Of a stretch of 64,000 nucleotides of DNA, positions 10,534 through 20,764 are shown piece by piece; position 1 is the first letter of the stretch; every line of letters begins with the position of its first letter. Position numbers and translations under genes: made by a program. The DNA lies in assembly GCA_963580285.1 (NCBI GenBank), contig OY757026.1:49265143-49329142 (forward strand), given 5' to 3'. Origin of the DNA: Lucinisca nassula (taxonomy: Eukaryota; Mollusca; Bivalvia; Lucinida; Lucinidae). The notes under the pieces are model-generated. The model searched no databases. It worked only from the letters and a program-made list of their open reading frames with translations, and was not told the origin of the DNA.

Positions 10534-10664
10534 CTGTACTGAGAGCAAAATAATCGTTGCGGTATCTGATCTGGGTCTAAAGTGCGTGTATTTTTGAGAC
10601 GCTATGCAATAATCGGCTAATCAGAAGTTTAGGCTAAACTCTCCACCTGCCTTTTCAAATATAT

Positions 10665-10800
10665 TGAAAACCACCAAAAAAAAAACAAAAAATAAAATAA
10701 ATAAATTTTCAGATTAAAAAATCTGATATTTTTCATATTTCCGTTCAAAACATAGATTACGATACTCGTTGGAAAAGCCTCAATAATAGTGGAGTAATAG
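10665..10800 (+). repeat. Hairpin element fragment (ACTCGTTAGA..CCGCC family)
   Basis: The left half is visible: TCAGATTAAAAAATCTGATA, then CAAAACATAGATTACGATAC and TCGTTGGAAAAGCCTC. The right arm is lost. Confidence 0.5.
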
Positions 10801-10856
10801 CCTATCATTTTACATTTTAGTGTGTTATATTGGATAGCAAATATTGATATGTTCAG

Positions 10857-11376
10857 GTAGCGTACGCGCAACGAGACGACGTATACAAGTTACATCAGAA
10901 AGGTCTTCGCTCTCCCTTCCTACCTGCTGAACACATCGAGCCAACCTCCCGGAATCTGCGAGAGAAAGCGGACGGCGAAAAGTGATGGCACTGATGAGAT
11001 ATGTTGAAGACACAGGGTTGTCCAGTACTGTATGGGAGATCCAGTCGTGGTGTGTATTCGACCAGACTATACGAACGAACAAGGACTGCGAGGGATGGCA
11101 TCACAGAATCAACAGACGGGCGCCGAAGGGAAATTTACAGTTCTATCTTCTCATTAGTCTCCTCTACAAGCAAGCTTATTTCCAACTCAAGTCAAGATGG
11201 TATCAGAAGGAAAATTGCGACGCTACCAGAGAAAAAACAGTAGATATATACAAGGGAAACTTTTTCGCCTCTGGAGTGATTATGAAACAGGGACTGTCAG
11301 CGTGAATGATTTGCTGAAGAAGTGTGGTGGAATATATGGACCTGGGCGTAATATCTTTGGAAAATATTTTCGGTGA
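10857..11376 (+). pseudogene. MULE-type transposase C-terminal remnant, frameshifted
   Basis: Plus-strand frames spell the C-terminal part of a MULE-domain protein. In order: IRKVFALP (about 10892-10914), PFLPAEHIEP (about 10914-10950), VMALMRYVEDT with RTNKDCEGWHHRINR (10982-11115), NLQFYLLISLLY (about 11130-11165), SEGKLRRYQRKNSRYIQGKL (11203-11262), and DLLKKCGGIYGPG before a stop at 11374. The RTNN-x-EGWH motif and the following helix-rich segment are typical of MULE-related proteins common in invertebrates. At least three frame changes (near 10914, 10981 and 11188) break it, so it is inactive unless the sequence has errors. A splice-acceptor-like TTGATATGTTCAG lies just upstream. The catalytic DDE part is not seen in the window. 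It may be a dead transposon or a broken host-type MULE gene. Confidence 0.7.
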
Positions 11377-12365
11377 TGTCTACATATATAAGTGTCTGTT
11401 TCTAGTTTTCAAATAATTTCTTAAAAGTGACGAAGGTAAAATAGAAATTAACAATTCTAATGGATACATATATTTTAGTGCGATTTCTGTTTGGAGTATG
11501 TAAAATTATGGGCAACTTTCCAATATGATTTTTAAAGTGTCAAAAGATGTGGCTGAATTTTTCAAATTGTGAAGAAAAAGGCTAAAATACATAAAACTTT
11601 TGGGCCATGACTTGAAGCGCCTCCTCATGATGTGGCCTGGATACATTTTTTAACCTTTTATTAAAAAAGAAATGGAAAAAAGTAATAAAAGTTTCCAAAA
11701 TATAATGAAACGCTTCTAGTTTTTAACGGAAAGAGCTACTAGTGTGGTTCATTCAATTTGAGACGTCACGGACCAGTATACATGCACATTCGGTCCGAGG
11801 TTACGGGACTACATGTACAGGTTATTTATCCTTTGCTTGTGATCGAATTTGTTGAGCTATCTGAATTCATCAGACACACATTCATCAGACACAGAGCAAT
11901 AAAGGGGCCACCATCAAATTATTTTAATACATAAAGAGTTGCATGGTCTGATTTTTTGGGGGCCGAGATGTCTTCTGGTTCTCGCGATTTGGGTCGAGTT
12001 GTCTTAAAACATTAGGACCACTTGGGCCGAGTTGTCTTGGGTCAAATTTTTATGGGCCGAGTTATCCTGGGCCGACTTGTCTTTGGGCCGAGTTGTCCTG
12101 AACCCCTGTCGAATGGTCTCTGAGTACTTGATAGCTATTTGACCGGCTTTGACGGTCAGTGTAACGAATTCCACTTGGGGGTGGGGGTTGAATCGATTTT
12201 ACGTGGTCACAATCCTCGCCCTTACTTCCGTCGCGATTCAGACAAATAATTTGTTCAGCCGGCACGAAGGTCTCCTAACCTATCAGTGCAACATCCCCTT
12301 GAACACATAAATCAAACAACCACAGCGATGAAACAACGGTTAGGACTCGACAGCAATAGTTTGTC
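11377..12365. other. Unassigned sequence with a GGGCCGAGTTGTC tandem repeat
   Basis: No gene is recognised. Between about 11960 and 12095, short units reading GGGCCGAGTTGTCTTGG recur about six times with variation. A similar motif, in diverged form, lies near 44345-44420. Confidence 0.55.
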
Positions 12366-12512
12366 ATTCAGTTTTGCGTCCAACCTACGGAGACGGGACC
12401 TCGCTTAAAAGACTCAACCGAAAGTCTGTGAAAACCCGGGATAGAATTTGTGACCCCAGGTCTATGAGGCCAGTAACATAAGCACTTCACCACGGAGGCT
12501 TCCTCTCGTATG
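12366..12512 (-). mobile_element. tRNA-headed SINE-C copy
   Basis: In minus orientation it starts GCCTCCGTGGTGAAGTGC, a tRNA-like box A region. It contains ACTTTCGGTTGAGTCTTTTA and the GAGGTCCCGTCTCCG body, and ends GGACGCAAAACTGAA. It matches the well-bounded copy at 15970. Confidence 0.7.
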
Positions 12513-12568
12513 GGAACGGACGGTCAGACATGCATTTACTTTTTTCTACCTACCTAACTACCTAAGTA

Positions 12569-12719
12569 CCCTGTTGGTTTCATAAGGCGGTAGGACTTGA
12601 GATGTCATTTTATCTCAGTGTCGGGTAAAGGTCAAACAAATCGGTCGCAATGTCTCCAAAATGATTTTCACAATGTTGATGGGGACTTTTAACCTCAAGT
12701 CAAACAAACAAACAAACAT
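12569..12719 (+). mobile_element. SINE-A copy, 5-prime truncated
   Basis: It begins within the family at CCCTGTTGGTTTCATAAGGC and continues to the (CAAA)n tail. It is followed by an (ACCT)n-rich linker. Confidence 0.8.
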
Positions 12720-12761
12720 CTACCTACCTTCCCACCAAGACACCCCCATTACTTGCCTACC

Positions 12762-13268
12762 TAAATATGTTCTATAAAAGGGTTATCCTTTGGAAGCAAG
12801 GAATACACCACAGAAGTGAAAAATATGGAGTGTACATGTTTTCTGGGCCAGACTAGCTAGTTTCGGCCAATTAGGCCTCATCAGTGACCCTCAGATATTT
12901 TCAAAATTCCACAATGGAATCGATGGTCCCAAAGGACAAGAAAATATAATCTACACTATGATGTAGGGCAGGGAGACGTTTTACCGCCGCCACACATTCC
13001 CACACACCAGCTGTAGTGAAGTTAAATATGTTCTATAAAAGGGTTATCCTTTGGAAGCAAGGAATACACCACAGAAGTGAAAAATATGGAGTGTACATGT
13101 TTTCTGGGCCAGACTAGCTAGTTTCGGCCAATTAGGCCTCATCAGTGACCCTCAGATATTTTCAAAATTCCACAATGGAATCGATGGTCCCAAAGGACAA
13201 GAAAATATAATCTACACTATGATGTAGGGCAGGGAGACGTTTTACCGCCGCCACACATTCCCACACAC
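12762..13268 (+). repeat. Exact tandem duplication, about 246 bp at 261 bp spacing
   Basis: The block at 12762-13007 recurs at 13023-13268 with no difference that I can see. Both copies start TAAATATGTTCTATAAAAGG and end CCCACACACC. A 15-bp spacer separates them. The second copy runs straight into a SINE-A head. No coding sense is apparent. Confidence 0.85.
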
Positions 13269-13528
13269 CCCCGCCCATCGGGACTTGAAGAACTAGATGG
13301 CTGCATGATTCCTTACCACACCTGAGTACTGATAAACCGCATAAGCCTGCCCAGGCAAAGTGATGCGAGTCGGACCGTCCATGCATAAAAACCCTAATGG
13401 TTTCACTGGGCGGCAGGTCATGAGATGTCTTTTCATCTCAAAGTCGGGTCCAACGAAACTGGAAGCATCGCCTCCAAAAGACCTATATAGTATTGACGGG
13501 GACGTTAAACTTCAAATCAAACCTACCT
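13267..13528 (+). mobile_element. SINE-A copy, cluster member
   Basis: It runs from CCCCGCCCATCGGGACTTGA to GACGTTAAACTTCAAATC with small internal deletions, and is followed by an ACCTACCTACC linker. Confidence 0.85.
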
Positions 13529-13576
13529 ACCTAGCTACCCACAAAGACACATCTCCTTACCTACCCACTTAAATCT

Positions 13577-13832
13577 ATCCCGCCCATAGGGACTTGAAGA
13601 AATATATGGGCTCCATGATGCCCGACCGCACACGATTAGTGGTAAACCGCTAAAGCCTGCCCAGGCAAAGTGATGAGAGACAGACCCGTCCATGCTTATA
13701 AACCCTATTAGTGCCATTGGGCGGCGGGTCTTGAGATGTCTTTTTATCTCAAAGTCTGGTCCCACGAAATAGGAAGCATCGTATCCAAATGACCTATATA
13801 GTATTGATGGGGACGTTAAACCTCAAACCAAA
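13577..13832 (+). mobile_element. SINE-A copy, cluster member
   Basis: The head is CCCGCCCATAGGGACTTGAA and the tail GGACGTTAAACCTCAAACC. It shares with the previous copy the reading AAAGTC(T/G)GGTCC, so these two are closer to each other than to most copies. Confidence 0.85.
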
Positions 13833-13941
13833 CCTACCTACCTACCCAGCCACACATCTACCTACCTATCTAGCCATCCAACCACCTGCCTACTTACTGA
13901 CTTCCCTAAACAACGTCGAAGCAGAAGTAAGAAGTCAGCTT

Positions 13942-14220
13942 GCCCCCGCCCATCGCGGCTTGACGAAATAGATGGGCTGCACGATGCTTCCACGCAGAGT
14001 TGAAATCGATGGCACACGAGTACTGGTACACCGCTTAGAGGATCTAAAGCGGAGCGAGTCGGACCGTCTATGCTTATAAACCCTATTGGAGTCATTGGGC
14101 AAAAGGGCTTGAGATGTCATTTCATCTGAATGTCGGGTAAAATTGGAAGCAACGTCTCCAAAATGAACTTATACAGTGTTGACGTGGACGTTAAACCTCA
14201 AATCAAACAAAACAAACAAG
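13942..14220 (+). mobile_element. SINE-A copy, cluster member
   Basis: Near full-length, from CCCCCGCCCATCGCGGCTTG to the CAAATCAAACAAAACAAAC tail. It abuts the Helentron-like element at 14229. Confidence 0.85.
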
Positions 14221-15208
14221 ATTTTTTTTAGCTCACCTGAGCCTTTAGGCTCATAGGTGAGCTTATAGTATAGCCATGGTCCGTCGTCCGTCCGTCCGTC
14301 GTCCGTCCGTCCGTCCGTCCACCATTTTCAAAGATCTTCTTCTCCTATACTGCAGGGCCAATCAAAGCCAAATTTCATATGGAGCCTCAGTGGGATGGGG
14401 GAACGAAAGTTTGTTTGCGGGGTCTGGATCACATGACCAAGATGGCCGCCATGCCCATATATGTTAAAAAGCCTTCAAAAATCTTCTTCTCCAGAACCAT
14501 AAGGCCAGTGGCCTTGAAACTTGGCATGTAGCATATGGTACTCGGGCCCATCATGGTTTGTACAAATGGTGACCCTGGATTGACCTTGACCTATTTTACA
14601 GCAATGTCAAATTTGTCGACTTAGGCTTTTGCATGGGGCAAAGTGAAAATAATGGATTTATAGGAAACCATTGAAGACAGTGTCACCAAAATTTGTAGAT
14701 CAGGTAAAGTAACTGAATACATGAATGTATATGGATCAGAAAGGTCAAGGTCATTCATTGGCCTTGTTCGCGGGTCTGGATCACATGACCAAGATGGCCG
14801 CCATGCCCATATATGGTAAAAAGCCTTCAAAAATCTTCTCCAGAACCATAAGGCCAGTGGCTTTGAAACTTGGCATGTAGCATATGGTACTCGGGCCCAT
14901 TATGGTTTGTACAAATGGTGACCCTGGGTTGACCTTGACCTATTCTACAGCAATGTCAAATTTTCCGACTTAGGCTTTTGCATGGGACAAAGTGAAAATA
15001 ATGGATTTATAGGAAACCATTGAAGACAGTGTCAACTAAATTTGTAGATCAGGTAAAGTAATTGAATACATGAAGATCTATGGGTCAGAAAGGTCATGCT
15101 TAGAGGTCAGACATAAAAAAGTGGCCTTTTTTCATGTTTGGTCAATAACTAACTTTTTCCTGGATGAATTTTAAAATTACTTGGTGGAAATGTTAACCAT
15201 CATGAGAC

Positions 15209-15480
15209 ATTTGTTTGAATTGAGGTTTTCATCTCCGCCAACACTGTATAGGTCATTTTGGAGTCGTTGCTTCCAATTTTGTGGGACTTTTACCTGGCAT
15301 TGAGATGAAATGGCATCTCAATAGGGTTTTTGTGCATGGGTGGTCCGACTTGCATCACTTTTCCTGGACAGGCTTAGAACCTCTATGCTGTTTACCAGTA
15401 CGCATTTGCAGTCGGTTTCAGCTCTGCATGGAAGTATCATGCAGCCCAATCTATTTCTTCAAGCCCGATGGGCGGGGGCC
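15209..15480 (-). mobile_element. SINE-A copy nested in the H1 element
   Basis: In minus orientation it runs from CCCGCCCATCGGGCTTGAAG to the tail, seen in plus text as TTTGTTTGAATTGAGG. It interrupts the H1 core and is therefore younger than H1. Confidence 0.8.
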
Positions 15481-15756
15481 GGGGGTCATGAGACAATTTG
15501 TTCCCCCCAAGAATCAGGTAGGTACCTTAATGATAAAAAAAAGGGGGGAGACATCTGTGTTTTTGTAGAAAAACAAATTCTAGTTTTGTTCTGTTACTGC
15601 TCTTGAGATATGAAAATAAATTGGAACAAGTTTTCTTTTTGTTTCATTTGCTTCTGTATACAGTATACCATTTATGTCCAATGGACAGTTCCTCATATTT
15701 TCCCTTTCTGTGAGCCAGGCACCGAGGTTATAAAACTTTTTTCACGCTCAACTCAC

Positions 15757-15850
15757 TTCAGCATGAAATTTACCCTGCTCATACGTTTTAAAATGCCAAC
15801 AAATATTGAGATGGCATTTTAAAATTTATGAGCAGGGTAAATGACATTTT
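15757..15850. repeat. Inverted repeat with arms of about 32 bp
   Basis: ATTTACCCTGCTCATA and TATGAGCAGGGTAAAT-like arms continue inward to TTTTAAAATGCCA and TGGCATTTTAAAA, with a loop of about 12 bp. It lies inside the H1 element. Confidence 0.75.
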
Positions 15851-15969
15851 CTGCTGATCTAAGTAGGAAAATTGTCACCAGACAGGTGAGCGGTTCAGGA
15901 CCAATGGTCCTCTGGTTTAATTTGATAATCAACTATACTATGAATACGGACTATTTCAATCCTAAGTCC

Positions 15970-16137
15970 TAGAAGCCTCCGTGGTGCAGTGGTAACGCTA
16001 CTCGCCTTGTAAACCAGTGATCGCATGATCGATCCCGGGCTTCTCCAGACTTTCGGATGAGTCTTTAAACCGAGGTCCCGTCTCCGTATGACCTTAGCTG
16101 TTGGTGGGACGTAAAACTAAAAACTCACTCACTCACT
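15970..16137 (+). mobile_element. tRNA-headed SINE-C, complete with 13-bp target duplication
   Basis: The perfect duplication CAATCCTAAGTCC at 15957-15969 and 16138-16150 bounds a 168-bp element. The head reads GCCTCCGTGGTGCAGTGG (box A-like) and GATCGATCCCGGGC (box B-like), so a tRNA-derived Pol III promoter is likely. The body contains CTTTCGGATGAGTCTTTAAA. The tail is GGGACGTAAAACTAAAAACT plus (CACT)n. Confidence 0.9.
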
Positions 16138-16282
16138 CAATCCTAAGTCCAGTCGCCCTGGGTGATCTCGGGCGTTTCATTTTGGCTTTGGTCAAGTCGG
16201 ACCCCAATATATGTTCAGCTTGACAGAGTTGTCTTTAATGAAGATAATTTTCTTCTACATGCTGTAGTATCTGTATGTCATC

Positions 16283-16330
16283 GGTGAATAAATAAATAAA
16301 TAAAATAAATGAATGAATAAATAAATAAAT
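16283..16330. repeat. AATA/AATG microsatellite
   Basis: A run of AATAAATAAATA-type units with a few AATG variants. Confidence 0.9.
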
Positions 16331-16544
16331 ATTATCATATGATAAAAAACATCTAATTTCCTTAGATAGACTTAATTTAGCATTTAATATACGTACTAAG
16401 AGAGTTTCCATACCTGAGTCTTTTATAGAGTTATCGTATTACACTTCTCACGACTGAATTCTCTCACACCCCTCCGTGAGGGATTTCAGCCACTTCCGGT
16501 GCGACTGAAGAATCTCACGGGTTTAAAGATCTCACGCTACACCG

Positions 16545-18440
16545 GCATCACTAGGTCAGTGACCCTCGAGACGGATTTTTCCTTCCACTCCTCACAACCA
16601 TTTAAGATTCTTATATTCTTGCACACCAGAGAAGGAAATCCATGGTTTTAGCCTGGGATAGAAATTCTGTTCTAACCCTGGGGTTCTTACCCAAAATCGA
16701 ATATTCTCGCGTGTTTGATAAATGCAATGGTTGAATACGACCTCATATGCGCCGTCGTTAAGGTTGACGTCACAGCACGTTACGTGACGTCACTAAACAT
16801 TCCTGTAGTGTCATCACACTGTGGCGGACGTCGGTAACCGAAGAGACTGCAGCATTACAAATCCACGCTCAGAAATGGAAGGTATGCAAGAAAAAGAATC
16901 CTACATGGATGTGAGGAGTGGATAGAAAAATCCGTCCCGACCCTCAGGACGGATTTTTCCTTCCACTCCTCACACCTATGTAAGATTCTTATATTCTTGC
17001 ACACCAGACAAGGAAATCCATGGTTTCAGCCTGGGATAGTAATTCTTTTCTAACCCTGGTGTTCTTACCCAAAATCGTATATTCACGCGTGTTTGATAAA
17101 TGCACTGCTTGAATACGACCTCATATGCGCCGTCGTTAAGGTTGACGCCACAGTCCGTAACGTGACGTCACTAAAAATCATGATAGTGTCATCACAATTA
17201 TGGCGGACGTCGGCGACCAAAGTGACTGCATTTTTAAAAGTCCACGCTCAGAAATGGAAGGTATGCAGAAAAAAAGAATCCTACATGGGGGTGAGGGGTG
17301 GATAGAAAATCCGTCTCTCGGGATCGCTGAAGCCTCGGCAAACTTCGTGATGCCGGACAGTGACCCTCGGGACGGATTTTGCCATCCACCCCTCGCACCC
17401 ATATAAGATTCTTATAGTATGTATTTCCTTATTACTGCCCCAAAAATACCCACAGCCACAACGGTGCTTCTATTCTAACATGAATGCACAATACATTCAT
17501 ATGTAATTTCTTGCACACCAGACAAGGAAATCCGTGATTTTAACCTGGGATAGAAATTTGTTCTTGCACACCGGACAAGGAAATCCGTGATTTAACCCTG
17601 GGATAGAAATTTATGTTCTGACCCAGGTGTTCCGACCCAAAATCGAATATAATTGCGTGTTTGATAAATGCCCTGGTTGATTACGACCTCGTATGCACCG
17701 TCGTTAATATTGACGTCACAACAACGTCACTAAACATTCCTGCAGTGTAAACACAATATGGCGGACGTTGGTAACCGAAGTGACTGCAGCATTAAAAATC
17801 CGCTTTAAGAAATGGAAGGTATGCAAGAAAAAGAATCCAATATGGGTGTGAGGGATGGATAGAAAACTCCGTCCCTCGGGATCACTGTCCGGCATCACGG
17901 AAAGTGTCCCTCGGGACGGATTTTTCCATCCACCCCTCACACCCATATAAGATTCTTATATTCTGACCCTGGTGTTCCGACCCAAAATCGAATATAATCG
18001 CGTGTTTAATAAATGCACTGGTGGATTGCGACCTCGTATGCGCCGTCGTTAAGGTTGACGTCACAACACGCTACGTGTCGTCACTAAACATTCCTGCAGT
18101 GTCAACACAATATGGCGGACGTTGGTAACCGAAGTGACTGCAGCATTCAAAATCCGCGCTAAGAAATGGAAGGTATGCAAGAAAAAGAATCCTATATGGG
18201 TGTGAGGGGTGATAGAAAAATCCGTCCCTCGGGATCACTGTCCGGCAACACTCGGTAAGCTTCGTGATATCGGACAGTGACCCTCGGGACGGATTTTTCC
18301 ATCCACCCCTCACACCCATATACGTTTCTTATAGTATTACATGTATTTCCTTATTTCTGCCCAAAAAATATCCAGAGCCACAAGGGTGCTGCTATTCTAA
18401 CATGAAGGCCCAATATATGTTTTGAGCAAAATAAGGAAAG
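16545..18440 (+). repeat. Tandem array of foldback units (GGTGTGAGGGGTGG family)
   Basis: About five head-to-tail units of 350-540 bp follow one another, with starts marked by TTGCACACCAGACAAGGAAA near 16618, 17000, 17513 and 17565 and a further flank near 17960. Each complete unit carries GACGTCA sites, AATATGGCGGACGT, and a terminal hairpin (about 16905-16980, 17283-17405, 17842-17950, 18193-18322). Two units end with a remnant containing CCTTATTTCTGCCC. The short frames across the array are repeat by-products. Confidence 0.8.
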
Positions 18441-18678
18441 TACCCTTACGAACAAACTCCACTTTCCGCTTTAGAAAGTGGTATTTATAGGGGTGTTGCT
18501 TTTACATTGACGTTTTAACGTATCAACAGAATTGGGCTGAGGAGTTAAAACAAAGTGACCGAAAGGAAGAAAAAAAAAAGAAAAAGCTTACAAATGGTTC
18601 TAAAATACGAATGCTTTTGCGCTTCGTCCAAGAATAAAATCCCCGAATGGACAGCTTTCAGCCGGGTAACAATCTAAT

Positions 18679-18895
18679 ATTTGTTTCAACTGAGGTATTG
18701 CGCCCCAGTCACCACTATTTAGGTAATTTTGGAGACGTTGCTTCCAATTTTGTGGGAGTTTTACCCGACAATAAGATGAAATGACATCTCAAGCCCTGCC
18801 ACCCATTGAAACCAATAGGTTTTATATGCGCTGCTAGGAAGCACTTTGCAGTCCAATTTATTTCTCCAAGCTCCGATTGTCGGAGGGGGCTGGGG
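18679..18895 (-). repeat. SINE-A copy, degenerate
   Basis: The tail (TTGCGCCCCAGTCACCAC in plus text) and middle are recognisable. The head is damaged and ends at GATTGTCGGAGGGGGC. Confidence 0.65.
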
Positions 18896-18939
18896 CACGA
18901 AAATAGTCAATGCTTTTGAATAAAATTTCATTTATCATC

Positions 18940-19130
18940 TTCAAATACCCGACGACGAGATGAAAAAAATGGGATCTCAAGCCCCTGGCGCTCAATAGAG
19001 TTTACATGTGTATATGCACGGACGGCCAGGATTATACAATCCTATGCGGTGTACCAGTACAGCCAGCCATAAGCGGTCGGTTTCAGCGCTGCGTGGAAAC
19101 ACCTTGAAGTCAAGCTATTTCTCCAAGCGG
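18940..19130 (-). repeat. SINE-A fragment, strongly degenerate
   Basis: Fragments ACCCGACGACGAGATGAA, GGTCGGTTTCAGCGCTGCGT and TATTTCTCCAAGC align in order with the family in minus orientation. Confidence 0.5.
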
Positions 19131-19139
19131 GGAAGGAAA

Positions 19140-19340
19140 AGGAATAGTAAATGGTTGGTTGGTTGACTGTTTTAAAGTAAACCGGCGCTGTAAAGCATAA
19201 AGGGACTGTCCCTGGAACTGGTCCAGGATTAGTTTTTCCACTTTCTAAAAGGCTTTCGCATGGTGTGCTGCATAGGGGCCGATGTATCACTCTCGACACA
19301 AACACGGTGTAATAAAAGAGAAAGTAGTCTGTAAATTACA
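19140..19340. repeat. Repeat with a second copy at 19650-19738 plus 20135-20210
   Basis: Shared text includes CTGGTCCAGGATTAGTTTTT, CCACTTTCTAAAAGGCTTT, then GGGGCCGATGTATCACTCTC. This copy lacks the SINE that splits the other, so it serves as the unoccupied reference. Confidence 0.75.
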
Positions 19341-19738
19341 AACATTTTGACAGGCGGTCCGAAAAATAGTAGGCTGCAAATCGCGGAACGTGGTCAATTA
19401 AGACCTGCGTGTCGTGCTCTGTCGCCAGTGCCCGTCTGACCGAGGAGGCCTTTGACAGGCCGAGTTCCGGCTAGCACCTTGGGTTCGTCCGCTTCATCTG
19501 TGCTTCGCTGGCATCTCTGGAAGTCTGTCTTGTCCTCAAACGGCTCTCCATAGGGCCACAGCGTCCACACCTCCTTGCCTGTACAATGCAGTTGAGCAGT
19601 TGAGCCCCGGTACCGTGTGATCCGAATTCCGCCAAAAAAGGTCAGATTGGTTTTTAAGGTAACCGGGCACTATAAAGCACATAGGGCTACCCATATAACT
19701 AGTCCAGGATTAGTTTTCCCACTTTCCAAAAGGCTTTT

Positions 19739-20134
19739 GTTTGTTTGTTTTTTTTTTTTTGTTTGTATTGGAGTTTAACGGCCCAGTCAACACTATTTAG
19801 GTCATTTTTGAGCCGGCCAGGTTACATATCCACACTTCCTGGGCAGGCTTAACCAGTACAGTGCACATTCTTTCGCTAGAAACTGACAACTGTCCTTCTT
19901 GAATCAGCGGAAGGGAGAGAATGAGTGAGTGAGTTTTAGTTTTACGTCCCACCAACAGCTAAGGTCATACGGAGACGGGACCTCGGTTTAAAGACTCATC
20001 CGAAAGTCTGAGGAATGAATTTCATGATCAATCTCCACGAAAGAAAATGCTGCCAATCCCGTCAGGTATCGAACCCGCGTCCGTCTGATCACCAGTCAGA
20101 CGCGCACCCGACTGAGCTATCGAGGCCGGCTTAA
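19739..20134 (-). mobile_element. tRNA-headed SINE-B, itself carrying a SINE-C insertion
   Basis: The duplication AAAAGGCTTTT at 19728-19738 and 20135-20145 bounds it. In minus orientation the head has TAGCTCAGTCGG (box A) and GGGTTCGATACC (box B). The body holds CTTTCGTGGAGATTGATCAT and, after an interruption, CCCTTCCGCTGATTCAAGAA and GTACTGGTTAAGCCTGCCCA. The tail is GGGCCGTTAAACTCC with A-rich repeats. A better copy without the interruption is at 52410-52705. Confidence 0.9.
19921..20011 (-). mobile_element. SINE-C 3-prime piece nested in SINE-B
   Basis: In minus orientation it carries CAGACTTTCGGATGAGTCTT, GAGGTCCCGTCTCCGTATGA, GGGACGTAAAACTAAAACTC and (CACT)n. The SINE-B copy at 52410 has no such sequence at this position, so this is a later, 5-prime truncated insertion. 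Confidence 0.85.
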
Positions 20135-20277
20135 AAAAGGCTTTTATCGGGGCCAATGCATCACTCTCGCTTCAACGCTTTAGAAGAAAACTGTATTTAT
20201 CATCAGAAAATTAAAGTTTCAGGCTGTTTTATTTCGTACAAATAATAATTTAAAAAAGCGTTCATTATAAAAATGTT

Positions 20278-20325
20278 TTTGTTTTTGTTTGATTTGAGAT
20301 TTAACGTCTCCGTCAACACAGTATG
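20278..20325 (-). repeat. SINE-A 3-prime fragment
   Basis: Tail only: GATTTGAGATTTAACGTCTC in plus text. Confidence 0.6.
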
Positions 20326-20616
20326 AAAATGTCCATTATGATATGTCTTTATATGTTATAAATTAAAACAAACAAAAAAGAAAACATATAAATGGCCCTT
20401 GAAACTAAGGTGTGCTTGAAAGATTGTCGGTAGTTGTTGACAGAAAACCTAATAATAATAATTATAATAATAACCTTCCATTAGTTTCGGAATCCCAGTA
20501 TCATAACACGCCGGTCTGTGATATCTGATCTGGTCTTAATTGTTTTCTAGTGGCAAGTCCGTATGACAATGGATTCTCCCACCTAATAAGTTTGGATGGT
20601 CCATTTCCTATTGTAG

Positions 20617-20764
20617 GGGTACCAGGTTTCTTTTGTTTGTGGTAAGTTTTGCAAAAATGTATGTACTATAAGCAAACAGTGTAGACCCAGATCAGACGCC
20701 GCGTTCTGCGGCGTCTGATCTTGGTTTGCACTGTTTATCGGGCTGCTAGGCATAAAGGGGTTAA
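20617..20764. mobile_element. piggyBac-type MITE (P2), hairpin core
   Basis: The core arms CCAGATCAGACGCCGC and GCGGCGTCTGATCTTGG pair. The right end is AAAGGGGTTAAC with a TTAA, and the left end GGTACCAGGTTTC is diverged. Confidence 0.55.

Larger units (their letters stand above)
14229..15913 (+). mobile_element. Helentron-like non-autonomous element with tandem core (H1)
   Basis: The 5-prime end is TAGCTCACCTGAGCC, which folds with the following TCATAGGTGAGCT. A GTCC/GTCGTCC microsatellite follows at 14281-14322, then two core units of about 370 bp starting at about 14400 and 14770 (GGATCACATGACCAAGATGG in each). A SINE-A and an inverted repeat are inserted. The 3-prime end has CAGGTGAGCG, the inverse of the 5-prime arm, then the palindrome AGGACCAATGGTCCT and CTGG. 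Paired arms at both ends plus a 3-prime palindrome match the published description of Helentron-type elements. The assignment is inference because no Rep/helicase gene is present. Confidence 0.7.

Noticed and set aside
19420..19640. About 70 codons open on the minus strand, containing VWTLWPYGEPFEDK
   Set aside because: Intriguing because it is GC-rich and non-repetitive, but it has no ATG, no clear splice acceptor and no family I recognise. Protein and transcript searches could rescue it.
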